The notes beneath the pieces were generated by a model. It made no database searches. It worked only from the letters and a program-made list of their open reading frames with translations, and was not told where the DNA came from. A DNA stretch of 64,000 bases from Toxonevra muliebris (taxonomy: Eukaryota; Arthropoda; Insecta; Diptera; Pallopteridae), in contig OY829326.1 in assembly GCA_963691655.1 (NCBI GenBank), positions 70,797,235-70,861,234 of the forward strand. Reading direction: 5' to 3'. Every line of letters begins with the position of its first letter. Positions within the stretch are counted from its first letter, which is position 1. Shown one piece after another: positions 35,661-47,642 of this stretch. Both the position numbers and the translations under genes were made by a program.

Positions 35661-38600
35661 ATTCAGCTAAAAACCAAAATAATCAAGTTACAAACATTGC
35701 CGCTACGGCGTTAACATTTACTTGTACACATATACATATCCTCATATACTTTTTTATTTCGGGTTTTAAACTGGAGAGAAGTCCGTGCCTTGGCATCACC
35801 GATGCTATGACAACCGGTTATGCTTGCAATATTTTACTTATTTTCGTGAGATTTATAAACCTTATTAAATGAAGGAAATAGAGGCGATGTGCAGAATAAA
35901 AATGTTATCACATAAAAAATCTGACCTTTTCCCTCTTCTTCTTCTAAAATAGTTTCTTTTTTTGTACTATCTCTCATTTGAAGTCTCTGTTTGTCTATCT
36001 GTACAAAGTACAATTAAAGAAATTATATGCAAAGCCAATGTCTGTTCACTAAGGTAGGCTGAAATTATTCAAATTGAGAATTAATAGTGTTTTTTTTTTC
36101 ACTAAAATCAATTTAGGTTTTGAAGTTCCACAATGCATTTTTTTTTAAATTGATATTAATTAGGATACAAAAATTGTATTAGACTAAAGATTTACTAGTT
36201 TTATTAGAGGTTTATCGGTTCCACAAGTTATTGTGAAGACATATATATGTTAAGTGTAATAGAGAAAAATAGGTTTTCAGATTTTGATTGAATCTTATGC
36301 AAAATTTCACGATCGAAATCTGTTTTTCCTTGATCAAATCCACAATACGGCAACACAGATTCTAGCGTACCGTTTTTACGACGTTTTTTAACATAGAGGT
36401 ATAAGTTTTATAAAAAGTATAGATTTGATTTTTCCTATCCTTTGCTTTTCTGAATCTAGAAACATTACGTTTTCCAAAAAGTATTTTTTTAATTTTTCAT
36501 GGCATTCTCCTAGGATTTTTTTTTCTAAAGTTCCTTTGCAAAATTTTTCCTTTAAGCAAATTTAACTATCTTTCCTATTTTAATGTAAATTTGAACATAA
36601 CCTAATAGGTTTTCGAAAACACTTATATTATTCATATTCGTTTAAATAAAACTAGTTTTAATTTCAAATTACTAAAATTAAATATTTTTTGAAAGGAAAC
36701 AAAATTCCAATTTACCATTTTACAGTCGCATACACATCAGTGAACTTTAATGCATATATGAAAATTATACATACATTTTGTAGATATTTAATATTTCACA
36801 ATTTCACAAAAATTACATATTTTCGCAAAAATTTCCAGTGCTCGTGTGTGAATGCGTTAAGTCACTCGTACTTAGCACCACACATTACTTTTCTGAAAGT
36901 AGGTATTAAAAAGTTAAAGTGCATTGAAAATACTTACCCAACATTAAAACTTAAGTTTAGTCAAGATTTTCTGTACACGAAATTCCGCAAGGTGAACACA
37001 AACAAAAGCAGCAGTAGCAATATATAAAACTTGTACTTTACTCTATGCGAATTTTATTGCCAAATGTATGTTTGTATTTATGTATGCATATTCACATATA
37101 CTTACACTTATTTATGTGCACGTACATTACATTCAACATGAGAAATTTTTGCGACCCTAATTTACGGTGATTTCGTTTGCATCAAACTTCCGCTCACCGG
37201 AAATAATGTCGTAGTTTTTTTTTTTGTTTTTTTCTGTTTTTCCCCCTATAGTAACAACCACATTCAAACACATATCATTTCACACAAACATACACACAAA
37301 CACACATACATTCATAGTAATGTGAAATATAAAAATTGAGCAGTAACTACTACGAACTAATGCAAAAAATTCGTAATTTTTCGCAGCATGAAAATGAAAT
37401 TTACATGGAAAGAAAAATTAAATAAATATGCAACGTCAGTTTTTCATTTCATTTTTCTTTTCTTTGTTCGGTATTTTTATTTTATTATTCTTTTAGTTCT
37501 TCTTCTTATGACATCGTTATGCATAATTCACAGTAATGAAGTAGAATCATATACCACTAAGAATTTATATTTGGCTTTTGTTAGTTTCAGTTGCTGCTGT
37601 TTTTACTTACTGCCTTACTGCGCTGCACATAGTATTAATTATAGAAAATGTTTAGAAGAATTTTTGCAAATGAACAATTTTTGTTGGATATTATGTTGCA
37701 TAAAAGTTACAATGAATCAGTGATTGTTACAATGAAGCAGTGATGGTAGCGTCTAATTTGTTGACGTCGAGACGTAAAATTTGCGCATGAAATTTTATAC
37801 GTTAAATTATTTTTGCGACATCAAATTTTGTTTGTCGCCAAATTTGTTCTGAGTTATAGTAGAAATAAATCATTGTAATGATATTTTGTTTTATAAAGCT
37901 TCTTTTTCGCAATTAATATTTCATGGTTGCAAAATAAATTTACTGAGCGATTTTGAAGTGGCCATCAGAGCCATGATTAACACGATAGCATTTTTTTCAA
38001 AAACCCTTTCTTTGTTTTTATCAAATATTTAAGTAAGGAAAGAGTTTAGGATGCGTAGCACGGGCCCGGATAAGACGACAATAGCGTCTATATCCGTCCT
38101 CGTAAATTTTATGTTTTCAAAAAGTCAGCCACAAGATTCTGTAAAAGTCTACTTGTGTCTTGACTTCGCAAAAATAAAAAATACGTACAATAAATTTTTA
38201 TATTTGGATCAAATGATCTTTATTGATCGAAATCTCAATGCCTAATGCTCTTCATTGTGCAAGCTTAACTACATTTATACATAAATTCATGACTGCATTA
38301 ATTGAGTGAGAGTTTAGTAACAGTAAATAGAATGAAACTTAAAAATATAAAGAAAACATTAAATTTAGTAAAGCGATGAGAGCAAGAATTTAACATTACA
38401 GTTGTGGCTAATATTATATGATAATCAAAAGATTAAAGAAATTCAATAATTCAATAAATTTTAAAATAAAGTAATGATCAATATTCAAATAGATTCAGTT
38501 TTATGTATAAAAAGAATAGAAATATATATGTATCCGCTACACCAGGAGCATCTTGCTCCTGCAATTCTAAGGAAAATCAATAGGAAACTTTTAGTTTCCC

Positions 38601-40725
38601 ATATAATGTCATAAAAAATAAAATTCAATTTGGGGATTATAGCTCGATATTTTTGTCTAAATAGTGAAAAAATATTTGTCGTCAAACAGTATCACTATGC
38701 AGCAATTTAAGGGTCAATGTCTTGGCGCAAAACAAAAATAAACTCAAATTTTTATTTTTTGTCAAAAGTCGAATCAGACAATGAATAAAATCATACATAA
38801 AATTTTATTTAAGGTGGTTCTTGTTTTCGACAACCAATATTTAAAATTTTCGAGGAATGTTTCCATAGAACATTTTAACACTCTAACTCCCACCAGTATG
38901 GGTCATTTTGGACTCCTCTTTTAAAAAAGTCATTAAAAGCTAGGTTTAAGAGGAAGAAAAGGATTAAGTAAAACATTTCACAAAAACATTCTCCAGAAAA
39001 TTTCATTAAGGATCACCGCAGACATATAGCCTCTAAAAGTTAAAGCTAGCACATAAAAAACGAAATTAAGTGTGAATAAATTTATTTGTAAACATACAAT
39101 ATTTTGCAACGTGCGATATAAAGTATGACTATATGTGCTAGTATAGAAAGTAGAAACTTTTGGAGCGGAGAATATCATTTAATGATATTGTAACGGTGCG
39201 GTACAACGGTAATTTACTATAATTATATAATACCCTATAAGTTAAATCAAGGCGGCATAGTTGAGAACTTCAGCGTTGATGATTTTTGAGTAATTTGATT
39301 CGAAAGTGTAACTAAAAGTGTCGTGGAGTTTTGCAAAAATATCAATAAATTTTGTTATATCTGCGACCATTTCACGCCATCCTATCGCAGACAAGGTTGA
39401 CTTATGAAAAATACCAGCAATTCACTTCTGATGTTTAGTGGGTGCCACAAACAATTTACAAGAGATGCTATAACTATTTGTGTTCCAACATCACAAGCAC
39501 AGATCAATGCCGTTTGGTGTTCCAATGGTATGGATTGACACTATTTGACATGATCCTTTGAATTGGTATGCGTGTGTGAATACGGTATGCTAATTGCAGA
39601 AAAAAAACTTGAAGAATTTTCCATATCCAAGTGTTCCCAGTGCTCAAGTTTCACATTCAGATGGCATTCCTCTTAGATGCTCCAATCCAAAGGTATTTTC
39701 AGCTACAAGTTTGCCTATTCTCCCTGAAATGGAAATGCATCCTTTGTTCGATCCCGACCCGTCAGATGTAAATTCCCCTCTTCTGATTCGAACTGTGGTG
39801 ATGGCTAATGATGTGGTTAATGACCTCAATGATCATTGAACACAAGCCAGAAGATTGGAGACTATTTATCGACAGTTCCTCAACTAGTCTAAAAGACATC
39901 CTGCTTCATAAGACAAATTTAAAACCTTCCATCCCTGTTGCCTATTCCACTGAAACGAAAAAACATATGACGTATTAAAAACTATTTTGGAGTCGATTGA
40001 TTCGATTTTTGACCAAAAAATACAAATTTCAAACCACGGTACAAAAAAAAAATGATGGCGTAGTGGAGCAAAAAGGGATTAAGGCTTTTGTTACTGAGGT
40101 CAAATACTATCGTTTAAGATTAGTTTGGTTTTATCCCGTGTTATTTGCACTGTGTTATTTGATACACAAAAAATAGTTTGACGTCACAATTTATGAAATT
40201 AATTTTATGTGTAAAATGTCATCACTACAATTAAGAATTTTATATACTTTTAGATAATAATAAAAAAAGAATCCATGGAAATTTTTCAGCAGGGTAGAAT
40301 TTGACATGTTTTCAACAAGTAGATAAAAATGAAATTATTTCAAATTCTTCACATTTTTATGAATTTTTTTTATTTTCTAAAAATGTTATAAATTTCGTTG
40401 TGCTCGTTTCTTGCAACATAATTTTAAATAAGAATTTTTCTATAAATCCCTTGCACGTATTAAGATCGGAATGCAATTACAGTCTTAAAAAATAATAATT
40501 TAAATTGATGTGGAGAAGATTAAAGCATGCCTATTTACTACTGCCGTACACAAGTTTGAGAATAGGAGGATATAGTGATTCGCCCTTTAGACATAAGTTA
40601 GGAAATTCATGGAACGAAAATCTAACAGATTTGAGATAAGTTTTAACCATTTAACTACTACAAGATGGCCCCGATGTCGCTGTTTTATAGAATAATATTA
40701 CACACAATTATATTAAAAACATTAC
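35661..40725. other. Intron 1 AT-rich segment, no gene
   Basis: About 5 kb without any family that I recognise. Open frames such as 36689-37027, 37388-37723 and 39594-39839 show no known motif. The last is less A/T-driven than the others (it includes PLFDPDPSDVNSPLLIRTVV) and might be a fragment of something real, but I cannot name it. Confidence 0.4.
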
Positions 40726-40968
40726 GGCTATTCACGGGTTGATGCAACATGCGACGTTGCGAAAGTGCGGATTGCGGAAGTTTGACACCTTTCTACCTTT
40801 AAATTCGTAAGAACAATCCAAAATATTTTCATTATTTTTAAATGAAATTGTAATATTTTGACAGTTAAACTATTTTGCATCTCCAATATTTGCATTGATC
40901 GCTCACATCTTAGTGCTTTAAGTCGCACTTTCGCAGTTTCGCACTTTTGCATCAACGCGTGAATACCC
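40726..40968. mobile_element. 243-bp MITE with GGsTATTCACG ends
   Basis: The left end reads GGCTATTCACGGGTTGATGC. The right end, complemented, reads GGGTATTCACGCGTTGATGC. Each is followed by further TGCGA and TGCGAAAGTGCG repeats, giving imperfect terminal repeats of about 45 bp. The interior is AT-rich. The 80-codon minus-strand open frame across it (40728-40970) is not a gene. The target duplication is unclear, so the superfamily is unassigned. Confidence 0.7.
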
Positions 40969-42940
40969 ATATTATTACTGAACTAGTTTACTGAGGTCAA
41001 TAAACTCTTCTCCTTGGTTTATTTGTTTCTCTCTTTACCTCTTTCCCTTCTCATTTCCATCACTCTCTCTCTCTCTCCCTCTATTTATACTTAAATAAAA
41101 CAACTTACTTTGCTAAGCAAAAAGCTGGAAAAAGTTTCAATAAAATAAACAAAATTATTAAAAAATTGCTTAACCAAAAGCAAAGGTACCGAAAAGATGA
41201 ATGAACTTTTAACAGGTGGCAGCACTTCACAACATGTACCCCATTTACTTTTAACAACATATAGGTAGCAAAGGTGCTAACGATAGTAAGCGCTGATGTA
41301 CCTTAAACGAGCAAAAATATAATAAAAATACATAGTTTTTTTTTTGTAAAAATGAAAAACTTTTTAATTATAAAATGATGAGAAAAAAAAGGTTCAAGTT
41401 AATTCAAGCGCATAATTAAAATAGTTTGTTTTCCTTTCTGGTAGTTGGGTTTTTTTTTTTTTTTTGTTTTTTTTTTTTTTGCTGTTACTAAAATTTACGA
41501 GAAAATTCAAGGAAATTATGCGCTTAAATTAAGTTTTATGAATGAGTCTTTTTTTCCATTTTTTTATATAGTTTCAATAAATTTTAATTAAAATCACTGA
41601 AACTATCAAGTTTAATTGAAAATGTGATAAAAAAATAAATAAAAATTTTTGTTGAAAGTTTCAATAAATAAACTAACGAGATTTTTTATGAAAAAATGTA
41701 ATTTCAATTTCGCAGTATGCTTGAGTACATTTTGTGATTTATACAATAACAATATAGAAGCATTCTGTTTTGTTTAAGTTAACTATTTGTAACAAAATAC
41801 CCGTACATTTGTATGTAAATATAAGTTGATTTATGCAGCCAATCTTCGAAAGGTACAGAGAGGTCTCCTTGACATATTACAAAGACATGGGTTGATATGA
41901 CTCAAGGTTGGTTGGATGCTGGACTTAGCACTAGAAGTTAACTAGGCACAAAGTACTTGTTGCAAGTTTGACCAAGCAAGCTCTGGCATCTAATGAAATC
42001 AACCGAAGACATTTTTTCAATGAATCATGCAATAATGACTGTAATGAATCACATCAAAACAAACGATGTCATATTTTCTAAAATATTGAATGAGGTATAT
42101 TCTAGACTCATGAGCGTCCTTCTCTTAGTTTAGAAGTAGCATCCCGGCAGTGTTTTTTATTGTAGACTTCCCCAACTAGAATTTTTTGAAAAAACTTTAT
42201 CAGTATGACCTGTCGCGAAGCCTGTGATCATTATCCCTAAAAGAATCAAAATACATCCACGAACTTGGTTTAACCTTCAATATATTCTGAAGATAATTTT
42301 TTGATGAAAATCAGAGCTATCTTCACATAACTGGCGAATAGCCAAATTTATGGAAGCGAAAGCTCCCACCAAAACTTTTTTATGTTATTCTGATTTCTCT
42401 GCCAAAATCTGGTATTGTAACTTAGGCTAACGAAGTTTCACAACAACAAATTTGAGGGTGTTGAGAAAACAAATTGTCTACAATAGATTTTGCATTCCAT
42501 TCTGCTGATGATTAGCAACCTGTTATCGGCTGGTCCTGAATCGGAATCTATGGAAGAGCAACTAGTCAATGCAGTTCAAACTGATAGATTGTTACTACCG
42601 GCAGCTATGATGTTCCAAATGGTTCAGGCAAACTTTCATCCCTTCAAGGCCGTTAGTTTTTTAGTCCACCTTGGTAAGTTATAGTTTATTGTGGCCAAGA
42701 AACCTGATAAATAGGGAGCTTAGCAAGCAAACTGAAGGCTTCAGGTTATAGGTTAGTGTTAGTGTTTGATAAAAAAAATCTTAAATTATGAAACCGCAGC
42801 AATCGGAACTAAAAACTTTTCGAAATTTCCAAAGGAGATTTCTAACATCAAACTGGCGTAGCATACTGGAGTAGCAGATCCACGATTTAGGTTTTCGATT
42901 ATTATCAGACAAATAATTAACTAAACACCAAATCAAAAAT
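40969..42940. other. Intron 1 segment, no gene
   Basis: There is a (CT)n run at 41055-41085 and long poly-T tracts at about 41450-41480. The open frame 42490-42684 (64 codons) has no recognised homology. Confidence 0.45.
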
Positions 42941-43301
42941 TACACCAAAATGCAGACCAAAGCCCAAACCAAAAACTAAAACCAAAATTGGAACCATCAC
43001 TTATACAAATGTTTAGACCGAAATTTAAAAAAAAAATCAAACTCGGACTAAATTCATTCGATTTGAATTTGAATTTGAACAATGTTGAAATCAAAAACCA
43101 AACTAAAAATCAGACCAAAACTCTGACCAAAATTCTAAATATAAACTAAAATTTAGACTAAAACTCAGACCAAAACTTTGACCTCAAAAAAATTTTATGG
43201 CCGTCTGGATCCCCAAAATTGAAGTAATTTGACACCCATTTTTCATCAAATTTTTTTAAAATCATTTATTTAATAAAAGTTATTAACTATCCAACTTGAT
43301 A

Positions 43302-44446
43302 CCCTCTCCGTTCAATAACCAGGTACCCGGGTACCCGTTACGATTAATATATATAAATGACGGGTTTATACACCCTTAAGAGACTGTTTATTAAAGTGTT
43401 TAGGTAATTTGACTTTTAAATTGATGGTAGACAATATAGTTTATAATTTCTTTTATTTAAACAATATTTCTTATTATAAACAATAACAAAAATAGTAAGT
43501 AAGAAAAACATAACTCCGTTTTTATTTATTTTAGTAATATTGTTTTCCATTCTTTTACTATTTATTTATTTATATTATTTTATTTATTATGATACAGTGC
43601 CATACAAAAATTGAAGTACATTACATTATTTCGTACATCCTTCACATGTCGTGGTTGTAATACAGTGTTCATCACAAGTAGGGCTCCCACATACCGAACA
43701 TATTTTTCTAGGGTTGCGACGTTTTTTAAATTCAGTTTGGAGACATTCATAGCATACACCAGTAATCTTTTTCCTCCCAGTTGAATCGCGCTGTGTCTGA
43801 GGTGTCAATGATACAGATGATGTTGGCTGCGCATTCGGATTGACAGCTCGACCAAGAAGAGATTCAATCGCCACTTTCGTTGAGAAATGCCTCATAATTT
43901 GTGCATTATGCGAACGACTTTCAACGAATGGAGTATACAGCTCTCTGCCCAATTGCCGATAAAATAATCGTCGTGCATACGATTTTTTAACAAGCATTTT
44001 ATTATTCTCATAATACAGAATATATGCTGCAAAGCAGGCAATATCGAGAATATTGTAAAAAAATGCTAGAGGCCACCTTTGAGTTGATCTTTTTGTAGTA
44101 TATCTACCAAACATTTTATCCATCGTGTCTACTCCAGCTTTAGACCAGTTATAAAACTCAATAATTTCGGGTTTTTTCTTCGCACTATCACTAATTTTTG
44201 CTTCATGATGCATTGATGATAGCATAATTACTACCTTGTTTTTTTTGGCACATAACTACATAGGGTAACTTTTTCCTGAAAGCCAGACACAGTGGATAAT
44301 TCTTCTCGCGTTTTTGATACAGCTTGTAGAGTTCCAACTGAACACGTTTCTTTCTTTTCGTGCGAAATGGAAGGGGGAAAGGGACATCTATATATCTCAA
44401 ATACGTGGGCACCCGGGTACCCGGTCATTGAACGAATGGTGAAAGG
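43302..44446 (-). mobile_element. Internally deleted piggyBac-superfamily element
   Basis: The right end, complemented, is TTAA (44447-44450) then CCTTTCACCATTCGTTCAAT, followed by GACCGGGTACCCGGGTGCCC. The left end has CCCTCTCCGTTCAATAACCA then GGTACCCGGGTACCC, preceded by TTGA (probably a decayed TTAA). The palindromic GGTACCCGGGTACC core is shared. The interior codes only the C-terminal third of a piggyBac transposase. Its N-terminal two thirds are gone and the right terminal repeat runs almost straight into coding sequence. This is an internally deleted, non-autonomous copy. Confidence 0.8.
43626..44400 (-). pseudogene. piggyBac transposase C-terminal part, frameshifted
   Basis: The minus-strand frame 44225-43626 codes KPEIIEFYNWSKAGVDTMDK, including the last catalytic Asp of the DDD triad (GVDTMD). 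A KRSTQRWPLAFFYNILDIAC stretch follows, and the protein ends with a cysteine-rich zinc-binding domain (CxxC...CxxC...CxxHC...CxxC) about 45 residues long. The upstream part, read in another frame (SGFQEKVTLCSYVPKK), joins it after a frameshift near 44235, probably in a T/A homopolymer. The family is normally about 550-600 residues; only about 250 remain. It cannot transpose by itself. Confidence 0.9.
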
Positions 44447-44627
44447 TTAAAAAAGTCCCGACCAAATTTTGAACAAAAATTGAAATAAAACTCAGACCGA
44501 AATTTGGACTTTAATCAAGCCGAAAATCAGACTGATCAAAAATGGACCAAAAATCTTCCAGAAATTTAGACTAAAATTTTTAACAAAATTAAAGTCAAAT
44601 TCGGGTTAAAATTATGACTGCAATTAA

Positions 44628-45501
44628 CCGTTAAACGCCCAGTAGATACTACTTAAAGGTAGTATTTGTGATTCCGAACAATGTTTGTTCTACGTGTTTT
44701 CAAATAAATTAGTTTACTAGTCGGTAAGGCCCCAGTAACTGGTGCTATTTTTATTGCTCAAGAATCTCTTTATGAAGAAACAAATATCAAAAGAGAACCA
44801 AACTACTCGTTGGTGTTTGTTTTGTTATTTGTGTATGCAGATAATTCGATAGATAATTCTCAGAAATGCCGTAACTCATGTCTTCTCTCTCTCTCTCATT
44901 TGTTATTTACTCCCGCTTAAGCAATGATTTTTTCAATGAGCGAATTTTAAAATACTTCCGACGCTAATATGTTGGAATTGGCTTAACCGATTTTAAATTT
45001 TTGGCTAACCTACACGTCAGTCTCTTTAAATTGAGATATGATATATGATAGTGTAGCTTTTCTGGATATTCTGGAATAAAATAGTAGTTACACTAATAAA
45101 TGTTTAAGATAGAAGATAGTACCATAATTCCGAATTACAGGGTTGACCTCTGTAGTAACCTTTGGGGATTATCTGGAGAATAAATTAAAATACATTCACA
45201 ATAATTTGTAAAAACAATTATTTGGTGCCATGCCATACCGTTTCGCACAAATTTTTTAACACGGCAATATATTTTTTATACAAAAATTCGAAAATAAAAA
45301 AACCTTTTTTTAGTTAGTGGTTAATAATTTTTGCAAAACATGCTTTTTGAGTTAAAAATAACTATAACTGTACTATAGTTGTCATTTTTTCATTCTTATT
45401 TATACGTATCAGATGTTTATTTTAAATGGCGAACGTATAATGGCGGCACAGGCAGCCATGAAAGTTATTGGTCACTGCAGTGGCCAGTGCGTATTAAAGG
45501 G
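44628..45501. mobile_element. TTAA-flanked element (piggyBac-type), 874 bp
   Basis: The right end, complemented, is TTAA (45502-45505) then CCCTTTAATACGCACTGGCC. The left end is TTAA (44624-44627) then CCGTTAAACGCCCAGTAGAT. The match is partial (about 12 of 18), but CCYTTWA next to TTAA is typical of piggyBac-type tips. Sub-terminal palindromes (GGTCACTGCAGTGGCC at about 45469; TACTACTTAAAGGTAGTA at about 44647) support an element boundary. No protein is coded. Confidence 0.5.
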
Positions 45502-45920
45502 TTAAAACAAAATGCCGACAAAGCTCTGCTGAAAACTCAGGCCAAAACTCAATGCAAAAATTAAACAAAATTTAGATCACAATCTAGACCAAATTTAGAT
45601 CAAAACTTGGAATAAAGTCTAGTAAACCGAATGAAAAAACGATAAAAAATAAGATTAAAAACTGAACCACACTCGATCCAGAATTGAGACCAAATTCAGA
45701 TAAAGAAACAAAAATTTTATCAAAACTTACACTGAAACTAAAATCAAATGTCAAATCAAAAATCAGTCGAAAGTTCAGACCAAAAACAGATTTAAATATG
45801 TGATAGAAATCCACTTCTGATCTCTAGTCAAATCAAAATTCAGACCAAAAATCAGGAAAGATATTAGACCAAATTCTGAGCGTAACTCAAGCTAAAAGCT
45901 ATTCTAAAAATCGGGTCAAA

Positions 45921-47164
45921 ATAAACAGTTGCCTTGTAAGAAGATTTTAAGAGTTATAAATATTCATATTTTTGGGAAGGTATACCCGCTCATAGCCCTC
46001 CTCTGGGTGATCATTAATATTAAATTGAAGTTTTGTAATTTGATTAAATAGTTTTTAAGTTGAGCATACTAAAATTTCTTCTTAGCTGTTGTTCCATAAT
46101 AGTAGTAGTAGGATATAAAAATTTCGTTTTAACATCACAATCGAAACAGGGATATCTAAAAGCGTTATCATAATATAAGTGTAAATATAAGATGCAGACT
46201 TACTATTTATCCCTGTAAATAATGAAGTTCAGGTGTGAACAAATTTGTGAATTTGTTTAAGCTCATCATGAACATTAAATATTTGGATCATTTCCAATTC
46301 TTCTTAGGGCTTCTACTAGGCATGTCCATCTGACTTTGTATTGTGCAGTAATTTTCACGTTTTGCCTTGTTATGTTTTTATTTGTTAATTCTGGCCAAAA
46401 TTCTGAAATTTGGTTCGTTGGCTCAGGAAGCCATTAGCAATCACTTTGTGAAAAATTATAATGATCGGACGATTACCACGCCTATCTCCCTTACAAATGA
46501 AACCGCGATATGATAGATATGATCATTTTATTAAATACTTATGAACATTATTATTGCCATACATCATTGCTAAAATGGGATAAATCGAGTTATAACCACG
46601 CTCACCTCCCATATTTGCGAAATTTTAAAAAATCTATGACTTGGAGCCCATTGCAGATATAGTGATGAAATTGCATATGGTGGTAAATAATACTAAGTTA
46701 ATATATCCAGAAAAAATTATCACGATTGAAATTTTGTTGCGCCTACCTCTCACACTTGTGAGACTTTAAAAATACATAATTAAAAAAAAAAACCTATTTG
46801 TATTTTGTGACTATATTTATATGGTATGGTAATATGGTAATGGTCTGACAGTTTTAATGTTTAGCATGGCTAATGTCCAAGACAATATATATTAGCACAA
46901 GAAATTTTGTGATTATATCTGTAATGGGTTCAAAGTTATTGCATTTTTTAAAATTTAACATATATTTGTACTGGAGGTAGGCTTTGCAATTATCCGATCA
47001 AAGACTTTTTCAAACAGAGTCAATAAGGCCTAAGACTGATTCCGTATACCAATTTTTGTCTGATTACTATTTAAAATGGTATGTGAAGCCATATTTTTAC
47101 TTGTTATTAAAGCTGTGGCAAAAAGTTGCAAAACACTCATGCTTTATTTTAAAGTATTTAAATG
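45921..47164. other. Intron 1 segment with ACCACGCCTAC-type repeats
   Basis: Three diverged units start ACCACGCCTATCTCCCTTAC (46477), ACCACGCTCACCTCCCATAT (about 46595) and GCGCCTACCTCTCACACTTG (about 46739). They are spaced about 120-145 bp and each is followed by a TGAAA/GAAATTTTAAA phrase. This looks like a decayed tandem repeat. No gene is seen. Confidence 0.45.
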
Positions 47165-47172
47165 CTTCATAG

Positions 47173-47634
47173 CATTGGTTCTAAACTGTTTTCATCTTAC
47201 GGCCCAGCGCCGCCCCACTTTGATTTTCATACAACATTTTTTCATGCTGATTTACTACTTATAAATTAAATCATACCCTCCTGGGAAAATATCTAGTTGT
47301 TGTCTAGTTTGGTGGAGGCTCTGGTTAGTCTGTGTCTAGATTAAACTTATATAAAAGTTGCATAGTTTCTCGTGAGGAAATTTTCCTCTGACTGGTAGTT
47401 TTTAACAAATTGTATTTTCGCGGTTAAAGTCAAAAATGGAAAATGTAAAACTAAAAAGTGTATATTTTAATATATGATATTAAAGAAAAGAGAAATTATT
47501 TTATTAAATGCTAAATATTATGATTTCAATGCATTACAGAGCAAGCAAATATTTGTTTATTGAAATGTCTACGCGCCTTCCTTCAAATCTGTCAACGCCC
47601 CCTAGGGGCGCGCCCCACCACTTGAGAATGACTG
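47173..47634. mobile_element. hAT-type MITE, 462 bp, 8-bp target duplication
   Basis: The left tip is CATTGGTTCTAAACTG and the right tip, complemented, is CAGTCATTCTCAAGTG. Both are degenerate forms of the CAGTGGTTCTCAA tip common in hAT elements. Both ends continue into GC-rich stretches (GGCCCAGCGCCGCCCCAC; GGTGGGGCGCGCCCCTAGGG). The flanks CTTCATAG (47165-47172) and CTTTATAG (47635-47642) match at 7 of 8 positions, the size expected for hAT. There is no transposase. Confidence 0.75.
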
Positions 47635-47642
47635 CTTTATAG

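Larger units (their letters stand above)
42941..45920. repeat. Degenerate AGACCAAAA minisatellite with two piggyBac-type insertions
   Basis: Short phrases AGACCAAAAnTCnGA and their variants repeat at 42941-43190, 44455-44625 and 45520-45920. The stretches between are two TTAA-type insertions (43302-44446 and 44628-45501). The unit is about 15-17 bp and strongly diverged. The same motif occurs in the opposite orientation at 50330-50690. Confidence 0.6.

Noticed and set aside
39594..39839. 81-codon frame with PLFDPDPSDVNSPLLIRTVV
   Set aside because: Composition is protein-like, but there are no splice partners, family or neighbouring coding sequence. I could not support a gene.
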